NCBI RefSeq assembly: GCF_018861315.1
Contig: NZ_JAHLDL010000024.1
Span: 1-64,000 of the forward strand
DNA: 64,000 nt
Source of the DNA: Clostridium bowmanii
GTDB taxonomy: Bacteria; Bacillota; Clostridia; Clostridiales; Clostridiaceae
Direction of reading: 5' to 3'
Shown here: in pieces, positions 43,590 through 52,214 of the stretch
Position numbering within the stretch: position 1 is the first letter of the stretch
Layout of the letters: each line of letters begins with the position of its first letter
Notes under the pieces: generated by a model
Database searches by the model: none
What the model saw: the letters and a program-made list of their open reading frames with translations, nothing else
Told to the model about the DNA's origin: nothing
Translations under genes and position numbers: made by a program

Positions 43590-44366
43590 TTAAAACTTTT
43601 TAAAAAAATTTAAAAAAGAAAATTTTCTTTTTTCAGCTTTTATTTCTAACAATTCCATGGTGGGTTTATTATTAATAATATTAGTTTGATTTTGAGAAAT
43701 CCAGTTGTACATGGGTTCATTTTTATCTTTTATTATATCAAAAGCCGTTTTTATCCTAGTTTTTCTACTTGTGATATTATGTCCATCACTGCCCAAAATA
43801 TGTACCATATTCTTTTTTACAAATTGCTGGGCGGTGTTTTTTACTTCTTTTCCATAATCGCCTAATAAACTAGCAGAATTCACTTGCATTAATACCCCTT
43901 GTTTAATTAAATTAATACTTAAATCATGATTTTCCATAATTTTAATATTACGCTCTGGATGAGCTAGTATAGGTTTAACCCCCAGTAACATTAATTCATA
44001 AAACACATCTTCTGTGTACCTAGGAAATTGACCCATTGGAAGCTCAATAAGTAAATATTCTGAGCCATTAATTCCCCAAATCCTCTTTTCTTTATATAGT
44101 TTTGGTAAATTGGGGTGCATATAAACCTCTAGTCCAGATAAAATCTGAATTTTAAGATTTGTTTCACTAGATGCTAAAACTAGGCTATCAAATTTTGCTA
44201 TATATTTTTCTCTAGTAATTTCATATTCTTCAGGTATAAAATGAGGAGTAGCACAAATGTACTCTACCCCTTCACTTTCTGCAATTTTTAACATTTCAAG
44301 AGACATATCTAAACTTTTTGCTCCATCATCAACTCCATGAATTATATGACTATGAAAATCTATCAT
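43590..44366 (-). CDS. CpsB/YwqE-type PHP tyrosine phosphatase
   Basis: 258 residues of the PHP metallophosphoesterase fold: MIDFHSHIIHGVDDGAKS at the start, CATPHFIPEEYE, PILAHPERN and HILGSDGHN hold the metal ligands. It dephosphorylates the tyrosine-rich tail of the partner kinase encoded directly upstream and so controls polymer length or output. Confidence 0.93.
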   Translation of the reverse strand: MIDFHSHIIHGVDDGAKSLDMSLEMLKIAESEGVEYICATPHFIPEEYEITREKYIAKFDSLVLASSETNLKIQILSGLEVYMHPNLPKLYKEKRIWGINGSEYLLIELPMGQFPRYTEDVFYELMLLGVKPILAHPERNIKIMENHDLSINLIKQGVLMQVNSASLLGDYGKEVKNTAQQFVKKNMVHILGSDGHNITSRKTRIKTAFDIIKDKNEPMYNWISQNQTNIINNKPTMELLEIKAEKRKFSFLNFFKKF

Positions 44367-44387
44367 ATATTTACACCTTCTAAAACC

Positions 44388-45071
44388 TTATTTTTCTTTA
44401 TCATAATACCCTTCATAATATTTTCCATAATATCCACTTACAGTTTCAGGTACTTTATTAAATACTATACCTAAAATCTTTCCGCCAACCTTATCTATCA
44501 ATTCTTTTGCATCTACCAACGCATCCTTTTGAGCTTCACCGTATGAAGCTACAAAAATCACACCATCTGTTATTGTAGCTAAAATTTGAGCATCTGTCAC
44601 TGCAAGTACTGGTGGTGCATCAATAAGAACTAAATCATATTCACTTTTTAGAATTTCAATAAAATTCTTCATTTTCTGAGTTCCTAATAACTCTGCTGGG
44701 TTTGGAGGTATTGGCCCACTAGTTAATATAAAAAGATTATTAACATCTGTTTTAACAATACATTCTTCCTTTTTAACATCTTGAACTAATATGTTTGTCA
44801 GTCCAACTGAATTGGTAATTCCCATTTTCTTATGTATTGATGGTTTTCTAAAATCACAATCTACAAGAATAACTTTTTTTCCACTTTCAGCCATAGTTAT
44901 AGCTAAATTTGACAAAACAGTACTTTTTCCTTCTCCCGCACCTGATGAAGTAACTACTATAGATTTAAACTCTTTATCTAAAGAAGAGAATTGAATATTA
45001 GTTCTTAATGTTCTAAAAGCTTCTGCTGATCTAGATTTTGGATTTTTTAATGTTATCATTTTTTTTAACAT
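44388..45071 (-). CDS. CpsD/CapB-type tyrosine kinase (BY-kinase)
   Basis: 227 residues. Walker A SSGAGEGKST, Walker A' KVILVDCDFRKPSIH and Walker B VLIDAPPVLAVTDA define the bacterial tyrosine kinase. The C-terminus GYYGKYYEGYYDKEK is the autophosphorylated tyrosine cluster. It works with the Wzz-like membrane protein encoded just upstream, which supplies its activating cytoplasmic tail. Confidence 0.95.
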   Translation of the reverse strand: MLKKMITLKNPKSRSAEAFRTLRTNIQFSSLDKEFKSIVVTSSGAGEGKSTVLSNLAITMAESGKKVILVDCDFRKPSIHKKMGITNSVGLTNILVQDVKKEECIVKTDVNNLFILTSGPIPPNPAELLGTQKMKNFIEILKSEYDLVLIDAPPVLAVTDAQILATITDGVIFVASYGEAQKDALVDAKELIDKVGGKILGIVFNKVPETVSGYYGKYYEGYYDKEK

Positions 45072-45083
45072 ATTCTCACTCTC

Positions 45084-45755
45084 CTATTTTTTTTCTTCAA
45101 TAAAAGGAATTATTCCAATAACTGGTAATCCAGTTAGTTTCTCTATATCCTCTTGACTTTTTACAGTGTTATCTAAGTATTCTAATAAAAAGGCTATACC
45201 TAAAGAAATCATAAGTCCAATGAAAAATGCGATTGCTATATTTAGCTTTGGATTTGGACTATCTGGGGCCGTAGGTTGTAGTGCATCATCTAAAAGTTGC
45301 ACGTTATCTGATTTTTTCACATCATTACTGATAAACTTTAATGACTTAGCTAACTGATTAGCAATGTCCATTGCCTCTTTGGGATCCTTAGACTTAACAG
45401 TTATAGTTAAAAACTCTGTATCTCCTTTTGGTTCTACTGTTACCATGCTTTGAAGTTCACCAGGGTCCATTTTTAATTTAAGTGCTGTAATAACATGGTC
45501 TGAAACCCTTCTGGACTTTGCAAATTCACTATATGTTTTAACTAGTTTTTGATACATAAGCACAGCATCCATGTTAGTCTGAGGTACCTCAGTTTTATTT
45601 TCTATTTTTCCAATTATTACTGATATATCAGCTTTGTAAGTAGGTTTAATAACAAAATAACTTAATACTCCGCTAAGTACCGTTGCTCCTAGTGTAATTA
45701 AAATCACCAGTAGTATCCTTTTTTTTATTATCGTAAAGTATTCCATCAATTCCAT
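45084..45755 (-). CDS. Wzz/CapA-type chain-length regulator and kinase modulator
   Basis: 223 residues with two membrane segments (about 14-37 and 172-194) around an extracytoplasmic Wzz domain. The PNPKLNIAIAFFIGLMISLGIA region before the second segment is typical. The cytoplasmic tail EYLDNTVKSQEDIEKLTGLPV contacts the BY-kinase. Stop and start are close to those of the neighbouring genes. Confidence 0.93.
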   Translation of the reverse strand: MELMEYFTIIKKRILLVILITLGATVLSGVLSYFVIKPTYKADISVIIGKIENKTEVPQTNMDAVLMYQKLVKTYSEFAKSRRVSDHVITALKLKMDPGELQSMVTVEPKGDTEFLTITVKSKDPKEAMDIANQLAKSLKFISNDVKKSDNVQLLDDALQPTAPDSPNPKLNIAIAFFIGLMISLGIAFLLEYLDNTVKSQEDIEKLTGLPVIGIIPFIEEKK

Positions 45756-46825
45756 TATTTAGCCTCCGTCAATAGTTTTTCGAGTTCTATTACAATTTCA
45801 TCTTTTGGATCAATTTTTTTAGCCATATCTAAATGTATTCTAGCTGCATCTAAGTTTTTAATATTTATATAACACATAACAAGATTTGTACATACCTCTA
45901 TAGACTTTGTAACTTCAAATGCATTCCTAAAGTATTGGATAGCCCTCTTGTAATTTTCAAGAAGAGCATAATTAATACCAAACTCTATTATTACCTCTAT
46001 TAAATTCTTGTCAATTGCTGCTGCTTCATTTAAATAGTATATAGCCTTCTCGTAATTTTGCAAAAGTCTATAAGCTACAGCGCTATGGTAATATATATCT
46101 GGGCTATCCCCTAACTGTTCCATTAGTGGAATCAAGATTTGGAGTGCAGCCTTAGGACTTGTAGCTACTAGCTCTTTGCCCTTTTGAAAACTTGTTATAG
46201 TTTCCAAAGTGTTTTTTAGGTCTATAACATCTGATGTTTGTTCTCCACCATTAATAGCATAATTACTTAAAGCTATTAAAGCCATTTCATGTTCCATTTC
46301 ACTATTAAAAACTAATGCCTCATATAGATATGGCTTACTGTAATCAGTAATTTTTTTAGCCTTTTCTATAAGTTTCACTTCTTCATCTTTGAACATAATA
46401 TTAGTGACTCTTAATTTGTCCACCAGCAGAAAAATCTTATCATAATTCTCGCTATTCTCTTCTATTGTTAATAATCCTTTTAAAATAATATATGCTTCCT
46501 CATAATTTTCATTTTGAATTTCTTTGAAAATTACACCCTTTATGAACCCAATTGAATTTGGAATAGCCTTTATTATTTCTTTATACTCTTTGGTATACTT
46601 GAAAAATTCATCGGCTCCTAAAACATAAATCATTCCTTCTATAAATAGATTAACTGGTATATTATCAAAATCTTCTTTTTTCTTTACCTTTTGGATTATT
46701 TCATTAGTTCTCACTGGAAAATATATGTCATCCAATATAACAAAATCATTAATTTTACTGTTCTTCTTTATTTCCAGAAAAAGAATAGCTGATAGTTTTT
46801 CTGAAAAGTATGCTTTAATGTCCAT
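45755..46825 (-). CDS. Tetratricopeptide-repeat protein, first gene of the polysaccharide locus
   Basis: 356 residues. The C-terminal 130 residues contain clear TPR units, for example SPDIYYHSAVAYRLLQNYEK and LIEVIIEFGINYALLENYKR. The N-terminal two thirds is helical without a recognised domain. No signal peptide. It overlaps the Wzz-like start by one base and follows the promoter at 46875-46903, so it is probably a cytoplasmic scaffold for the assembly machinery. Confidence 0.82.
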   Translation of the reverse strand: MDIKAYFSEKLSAILFLEIKKNSKINDFVILDDIYFPVRTNEIIQKVKKKEDFDNIPVNLFIEGMIYVLGADEFFKYTKEYKEIIKAIPNSIGFIKGVIFKEIQNENYEEAYIILKGLLTIEENSENYDKIFLLVDKLRVTNIMFKDEEVKLIEKAKKITDYSKPYLYEALVFNSEMEHEMALIALSNYAINGGEQTSDVIDLKNTLETITSFQKGKELVATSPKAALQILIPLMEQLGDSPDIYYHSAVAYRLLQNYEKAIYYLNEAAAIDKNLIEVIIEFGINYALLENYKRAIQYFRNAFEVTKSIEVCTNLVMCYINIKNLDAARIHLDMAKKIDPKDEIVIELEKLLTEAK

Positions 46826-46874
46826 GTTTACACCTTCCTACTAATCTTAAATATTTATGGTACAACTACTGTTA

Positions 46875-46903
46875 ATGATAATATATTGATGGTAATTTGT
46901 AAA
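46875..46903 (-). promoter_or_regulatory. Promoter of the polysaccharide locus
   Basis: On the minus strand TTTACA, a 17-base spacer and TATCAT, 50 bases before the TPR gene. It matches the sigma-A pattern in 5 of 6 positions in each box. Confidence 0.55.
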
Positions 46904-46955
46904 CCACATAAAATCATAGTAATGGATATTATAGTTTTATGTAAATTTAGAAACT

Positions 46956-48689
46956 TTAGTTTATGCTTGCTTCGTCAACTATTGACATAACATTTTCTTT
47001 TAGCCTAATTATTTTTTCAGATGTATCCTCTAAGCTGTTCCCTTTAACAGATAAATAAATTTTCATCTTTGGTTCAGTCCCAGAAGGTCTAACTACAACC
47101 CAAGAACCATCTTCCAAAACAAACTTTAATACATTTGATTTCGGTAGTTTAATTGTTTTTTCAGTACACTCTATTAAATTCATTTCTAAACCAGCTCTAT
47201 AATCCATTTTTTTTATAATTTTATTATTTCCTATTGAAGCCTTCATTGAATGCCTCAAATACTCTAAAATATTACCTATTTTTTCTGCGCCATCTATTCC
47301 CTTTAGTTCTATTGAAACTAAACTTTCCTCGTAATATCCATGTTTCTTATAAAGATCAGTCAATGCATCATATAAACTCATGCCTTTATTTTTATAATAA
47401 AGTGTCATTTCACAAATTAGTGTTGCCGCTATAACTGCATCTTTATCCCGAACAAAATTACCGGCTAAATAGCCAAAGCTTTCTTCAAAACCCAATATAA
47501 ATTCTTTTTCACTTTTTACTTCGAACTCTTTTATTTTTTCGCCAATATATTTAAATCCAGTTAACACATCTAATACTTCAACATTATATTTCAGTGCAAT
47601 ACCATCTACCATATTAGATGTAACAATAGTTTTTATTACCACACCATTCTTAGGCAATTTATTAGTTTCACACAAGGAATTTAAAATATAATTACACAAT
47701 AATACCCCTGTCTGATTTCCTGTAAGAACCTTATACTTACCAAGTTTATCCTTAACTACTACACCAATACGGTCACAATCAGGGTCTGTTCCAAAAATAA
47801 TGTCTGGATTAATTTCTTCCGCCATTTTAAGAGCCAATTCAAATACCTTTGGATCTTCTGGATTAGGATATGCTGCTGTTGGGAAATTACCATCTGGCAT
47901 TTCTTGCTCCTTTACAACCGACACATTATCATAACCAAGTTCACTTAAAACTCTTCTAACAGGAACATTTCCAGAACCATGAATGGGCGTATATATTACT
48001 TTTAAATCCTTAGCATATTTAATAACCAGGTCTTCTCTCAGTGTTAAGTTTTTAACCCTATCAATGTATGATAAATAAATATCTTCTCCAATAATTTTTA
48101 GTAATCCATTAGTTTTTGCTATATTAACTTCTATAGTTTTCACTTGTGAAAAATCATTTACTTTCCCTGCACATGTTATAATTTCTTTAGCCGCCTCATC
48201 AGTAACTTGTCCACCATCTTCTCCATAAACCTTGTACCCATTATATTCTTTAGGATTATGTGATGCAGTAATAACAATACCCGCTTTACTTTTAAGTTCT
48301 CGAACCGCATAAGATAAAATTGGAGTTGGTGTTAATTTTTCAAATAAATTAACGTAAATACCATTTCCGCAAAGAGTTTTTGCAGCAGCTCCTGCAAATT
48401 CTTTTGACATATTTCTTGAATCATAGGCAATGCAAACTGATATATTTCCCGTGTATTTCGAATTTAAATAATCAGCTAAACCCTGAGTAGCTTTACCTAT
48501 GGTGTGTATATTCATCCGGTTTGTTCCTGCTCCCATTACTCCTCTAAGTCCACCTGTCCCAAACTCTAAGTCTTTATAAAATCTATCTTCAATTTCTTTT
48601 TCATTAATTAACTGTTCTAACTCTTTCTTTAATTTAAAATCTATCAAATTAGAGTTAATCCAACTTTTATACTTTTCTTTGTAATTCAT
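46956..48689 (-). CDS. pgcA: Phosphoglucomutase (alpha-D-phosphohexomutase family)
   Basis: 577 residues, the size of the long PgcA-type phospho-sugar mutases. Active-site serine loop GIVITASHNPKEYNGYK, metal site FGTDPDCDRIGVV, sugar-specificity loop FGFEESFGYL-like (LGFEESFGYLAG) and phosphate-binding end VVRPSGTEPKMKIY. It interconverts glucose-6- and glucose-1-phosphate and so feeds galU and the polysaccharide locus next to it. The start has GGAGGAAAATAT. Confidence 0.95.
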   Translation of the reverse strand: MNYKEKYKSWINSNLIDFKLKKELEQLINEKEIEDRFYKDLEFGTGGLRGVMGAGTNRMNIHTIGKATQGLADYLNSKYTGNISVCIAYDSRNMSKEFAGAAAKTLCGNGIYVNLFEKLTPTPILSYAVRELKSKAGIVITASHNPKEYNGYKVYGEDGGQVTDEAAKEIITCAGKVNDFSQVKTIEVNIAKTNGLLKIIGEDIYLSYIDRVKNLTLREDLVIKYAKDLKVIYTPIHGSGNVPVRRVLSELGYDNVSVVKEQEMPDGNFPTAAYPNPEDPKVFELALKMAEEINPDIIFGTDPDCDRIGVVVKDKLGKYKVLTGNQTGVLLCNYILNSLCETNKLPKNGVVIKTIVTSNMVDGIALKYNVEVLDVLTGFKYIGEKIKEFEVKSEKEFILGFEESFGYLAGNFVRDKDAVIAATLICEMTLYYKNKGMSLYDALTDLYKKHGYYEESLVSIELKGIDGAEKIGNILEYLRHSMKASIGNNKIIKKMDYRAGLEMNLIECTEKTIKLPKSNVLKFVLEDGSWVVVRPSGTEPKMKIYLSVKGNSLEDTSEKIIRLKENVMSIVDEASIN

Positions 48690-48991
48690 ATATTTTCCTC
48701 CTTACATTCATCTGCCATAGAAATTATCAACTAAACTCTTTCCCATCACCAACCCACTCTCTTTAGTCTATCACATTATACTATCAATCCATTATAAATA
48801 AAAGGAACATTAAGTGTCTTTATTATAAACTATTCTCTTTATAATTTATTTAGCAATTTATTTAACAATTTGAAATTATTATTGCATTTGCATATCTAAT
48901 CCTCTATAATTATAAATTGGCCCAATGAATTTACTAGCAATAACTATTTTAAAAATTAGGAATATTCAAGTAAATAAATGAGCATATTTTT
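48690..48991. other. Divergent intergenic region, nothing recognised
   Basis: Between phosphoglucomutase (-) and the decarboxylase (+). Very AT-rich; no ORF with a ribosome binding site and no strong inverted repeat noticed. Confidence 0.4.
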
Positions 48992-49020
48992 TTGTTTATT
49001 TAAATACTTCACAATATAAG
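48992..49020 (+). promoter_or_regulatory. Promoter of the Orn/Lys/Arg decarboxylase gene
   Basis: TTGTTT, a 17-base spacer and TATAAG, 22 bases before the start codon, which itself follows GGAAGGGG. Confidence 0.5.
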
Positions 49021-49042
49021 TTCACTTGGAAGGGGTGTATAA

Positions 49043-50533
49043 ATGTATAGATTAAATCAAAATGAAACTCCATTATTTGATGCATTAATGGAATATGTCG
49101 ACAGAGATACCTTGCCACTTCACGTACCTGGTCATAAAAAGGGAGTAGGTGCTGATGAAGAATTTAGAAATTTTATGGGGGCAAACCCTTTTAAAATTGA
49201 TGTTACAGTTTTTAAACTTGTTGATTCCTTGCATCACCCAACTGGACCTATTAAAAAGGCCCAAGAGTTAGCAGCGGATGCTTATGGTGCTGATGAAACA
49301 TTTTTCTCAGTTCATGGAACCTCTGGTGCCATTCAAGCTATGATTATGTCTGTGGTTGGATCTGGCGATAAGATAATTGTACCTAGAAATGTTCATAAAT
49401 CTATAACTGGTGGAATAATCCTTGCCGGTGCTGTCCCAGTTTATATGCAACCAGAACTAGATAAGAAAATAGGGGTTGCTCATGGTGTATCTCCAGAGAC
49501 AGTGGAAACAACACTAAAAGAGAATCCTGATGCAAAAGCCGTGCTTATAATTAACCCTACATATTATGGAGTTTCCACTGATATCGAAAAAATTGCAGAA
49601 ATGGTTCATGAATATGACATCCCGCTTATAGTTGACGAAGCTCATGGTCCTCATCTTAATTTTAATAGCAGATTACCAATGTCAGCAATGGAAGCTGGTG
49701 CAGACATATGTGCTCAAAGTACTCATAAAATAATAGGTTCATTAACTCAAACTTCGTTACTACATGTTTGTTCAAATCGTGTTAACCCAGCTAGAGTTAA
49801 ACAACTAATGAATTTACTACATACAACTTCTCCTTCCTACATACTAATGGCATCACTGGATTGTGCTAGGCGTCAGATTGCTTTGCATGGCACAGAACTT
49901 TTAGATAAAACTATTGATTTATCTAATTATGTAAGAAGCGAAGTAAATAAGATCCCTGGTTTATATTGTTTCGGGGAAGAGGTTTTAGATGGTTTTGGAG
50001 CTTTCGCTATTGATCCAACTAAAATTACAATAACTTGTAGAGATTTAGGTATAACAGGTTATGACTTAGATATGATCCTCTCTAACAAATATCATATACA
50101 AATGGAATTATCTGATCTTTATAACGTGCTCGCAGTTGGATCCTTTGGTGATACAGAACATGGAATGGAGCTATTACTTACGGCATTAAGAGAAGTTAGT
50201 AGTGAATATTATGGCAAAGGCGCAAAGAAATCTGATTTTATTGATATTCCTAGTATTCCGCAGCAAGTTCAAATTCCTCGGGAGGCTTTCAACAGTGTAA
50301 ATACTGCTGTAGAAATTAAAAAGAGTGTTGGTATGATAAGTGGTGAATTCCTAATGGCATATCCGCCTGGTATTCCAATACTTTGCCCTGGTGAGAGAAT
50401 AACTCAAGAAATTATAGATTATGTTGAAAAATTAAAAGCAACTGGATTATATGTTCAAGGAACTGAAGATCCAGAAGTTGAATATATAAAAGTTGTCCGT
50501 GAAGAAGATGCTGTATATATAACGGTTGAATAG
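49043..50533 (+). CDS. speA: Orn/Lys/Arg decarboxylase, SpeA-like
   Basis: 496 residues of the short fold-I decarboxylases found in Gram-positives (arginine decarboxylase SpeA or lysine decarboxylase). N-terminal LPLHVPGHKKG, PLP region FFSVHGTSGAIQAMIM, the aspartate-containing IPLIVDEAHGPHL, and the Schiff-base lysine in CAQSTHKIIGSLTQTSLLH. It makes polyamine precursors or takes part in acid resistance; the exact substrate cannot be fixed from motifs. It is alone on the plus strand with its own promoter and terminator. Confidence 0.9.
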   Translation: MYRLNQNETPLFDALMEYVDRDTLPLHVPGHKKGVGADEEFRNFMGANPFKIDVTVFKLVDSLHHPTGPIKKAQELAADAYGADETFFSVHGTSGAIQAMIMSVVGSGDKIIVPRNVHKSITGGIILAGAVPVYMQPELDKKIGVAHGVSPETVETTLKENPDAKAVLIINPTYYGVSTDIEKIAEMVHEYDIPLIVDEAHGPHLNFNSRLPMSAMEAGADICAQSTHKIIGSLTQTSLLHVCSNRVNPARVKQLMNLLHTTSPSYILMASLDCARRQIALHGTELLDKTIDLSNYVRSEVNKIPGLYCFGEEVLDGFGAFAIDPTKITITCRDLGITGYDLDMILSNKYHIQMELSDLYNVLAVGSFGDTEHGMELLLTALREVSSEYYGKGAKKSDFIDIPSIPQQVQIPREAFNSVNTAVEIKKSVGMISGEFLMAYPPGIPILCPGERITQEIIDYVEKLKATGLYVQGTEDPEVEYIKVVREEDAVYITVE

Positions 50534-50574
50534 AAGTAAAAAGAACTCCAAATTAGGAGTTCTTTTTACTTCTA
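50531..50574. terminator. Bidirectional terminator covering the decarboxylase stop
   Basis: Perfect 19-bp stem (50531-50549, 50556-50574) with 6-nt loop AAATTA. It begins at the speA stop codon and also includes the last codons and stop of the convergent minus-strand gene. T-runs lie in both directions. Confidence 0.88.
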
Positions 50575-51398
50575 TTAAGTTTTACTCTAAAATCAATATT
50601 TTCTTTTTCTATAGTGCCTAAATACTTAAAATATTGAGTATCTGACATTTCACTTATTGTTTCACAAGTATTCACCAATTTAATAAAATATCCCATGGTA
50701 AAGCTTAACCTTATTAAAGGTTCTGTTAATTTGTGATTAAATCTAATAGACATTTGTTTACTTTTTTTATCGGAAGTTTTTTTAATATTTGTATAGCAAT
50801 CTCTGGCTGAATTTATAAGTTTTATCTTTTGGAGGTTTATGCTTAAAGCATTTCTATATGTTGGTAATAGTTCCTCCAACATATAGAGATTAAAATACTT
50901 CTTTTCTTCTTTACATTTGTAAGCCGCAGCCATAAGTTGTTTCAACACTAGATTGTTGTTTTTTCTAATTTCGGGCAATTTAATAACAATTTGTTTTACT
51001 TTTTCTGAATCTGAAATTCCTTCTTTAGTTAAGAAATCTAAACCGTTAGCTACTAATTTATAATCTTTCCTGTCCTTTTCAACTTTGGCTTCCTCTTGAT
51101 ATGCATTTATTATACAGATTCTGCTTTCTTTATTATAAAGCACCTCAGAAAAATAAGCCAATTTCGCTAATCTTTCCTGTAGCGACTTTTCATTAACAAT
51201 TTCATTTTTTTCATTAATATAAAGATACCCCAAATTCTCTTTCCGTAAATTTTTAAACAATTTTTTAGAAAATGTAATCTCTCTATACAATATATTATTA
51301 TATTCCAAAGCATCAGAGATTCTAACTAATTCTCCTCTTTTTATGTATTCTTTTATGCACCCTAATATTTCTTTAGATGCTAATGAGTATAGTGGCAT
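50553..51398 (-). CDS. Hypothetical protein, no recognised domain
   Basis: 281 residues from the ATG at 51398, which has AAGGAGG seven bases upstream; the open frame extends to 51476 but without a ribosome binding site. Lys- and Glu-rich, mostly helical, no signal peptide and no membrane segment. The N-terminus MPLYSLASKEILGCIKEYI and an internal conserved-looking KKYFNLYMLEELLPTYRNA are the most structured parts. I do not recognise a family. It lies alone between two terminators. Confidence 0.75.
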   Translation of the reverse strand: MPLYSLASKEILGCIKEYIKRGELVRISDALEYNNILYREITFSKKLFKNLRKENLGYLYINEKNEIVNEKSLQERLAKLAYFSEVLYNKESRICIINAYQEEAKVEKDRKDYKLVANGLDFLTKEGISDSEKVKQIVIKLPEIRKNNNLVLKQLMAAAYKCKEEKKYFNLYMLEELLPTYRNALSINLQKIKLINSARDCYTNIKKTSDKKSKQMSIRFNHKLTEPLIRLSFTMGYFIKLVNTCETISEMSDTQYFKYLGTIEKENIDFRVKLNRSKKNS

Positions 51399-51594
51399 TT
51401 TTATTCCTCCTTGTCGGTCTCTGGGGTACAAAACAATTATTAATTGTTTTGCCACTTGTAGTTCTTTATAGTCCATATTTATATTATAACAAATTTTTAG
51501 AAATATCCCACAAAAATGTACATTTTTCTACTTTGTATAATACTTATTATGCAAATTCAACCAATTACTATTTATTGTGTATAAAAAACAAAAT

Positions 51595-51629
51595 AAAAAT
51601 AGGAGCTTTAACTCAAAGCTCCTATTTTT
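51595..51629 (-). terminator. Terminator after iorB
   Basis: Perfect 15-bp stem AAAAATAGGAGCTTT / AAAGCTCCTATTTTT (51595-51609, 51615-51629) with loop AACTC, ending in T residues on the minus strand. It closes the ptb-iorA-iorB unit. Confidence 0.85.
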
Positions 51630-51637
51630 TATTCACA

Positions 51638-52213
51638 CTAAACTTCCATTCCTGCTTTAAATGCCTTCTTATTTATTTCTATAGCTTTTGGAGGTACTAT
51701 ATCACTAATAACCTCATCCCAATTTATATTTTCTAGTTTAAGTACTTTAATTAATGCACCTAGTAAAACCACATTTTGCGCTTTAACATTTCCAAGATTT
51801 TCAGCAATTTCAGCTGCATTAATAATTACTATGTTATGCACTATTTCTGATAGTTTTTCATTTACATTTTCAGGATATTTTTCTTTGCCTATTAAAACTG
51901 GTATTGGGTATATTTCATAGTCATTAACTACCATGTACCCGTCTTTCTTTAAATAAGGAAGGTATCTAGCTGCTTCACTTTTTTCAAAGGAAACTATTAC
52001 ATCTACTTTACCTTTTTCTACTAGTGGAGAATATACCTTTTCTCCAAATCTTACTTGAGTAGTAACACTTCCACCTCTTTGCGCCATGCCATGAACTTCT
52101 GACATTTTAACATCATATCCACTTTTTAAAAGTCCTTCTGTCAAAATTTTAGATGCTAGAATAGTTCCTTGTCCACCTACACCTACAAATAATACATTTT
52201 TATTTTCACTCAT
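51638..52213 (-). CDS. iorB: Indolepyruvate:ferredoxin oxidoreductase, beta subunit
   Basis: 191 residues from the ATG at 52213, which directly follows the iorA stop (TAATATG); the open frame begins at a TTG at 52225. GVGGQGTILASKILTEGLL is the gamma-type domain signature, and VHGMAQRGGSVTTQVRFG is typical. The partner is IorA; together they convert aryl pyruvates to aryl-acetyl-CoA with ferredoxin as acceptor. Confidence 0.93.
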   Translation of the reverse strand: MSENKNVLFVGVGGQGTILASKILTEGLLKSGYDVKMSEVHGMAQRGGSVTTQVRFGEKVYSPLVEKGKVDVIVSFEKSEAARYLPYLKKDGYMVVNDYEIYPIPVLIGKEKYPENVNEKLSEIVHNIVIINAAEIAENLGNVKAQNVVLLGALIKVLKLENINWDEVISDIVPPKAIEINKKAFKAGMEV

Positions 52214-52214
52214 A

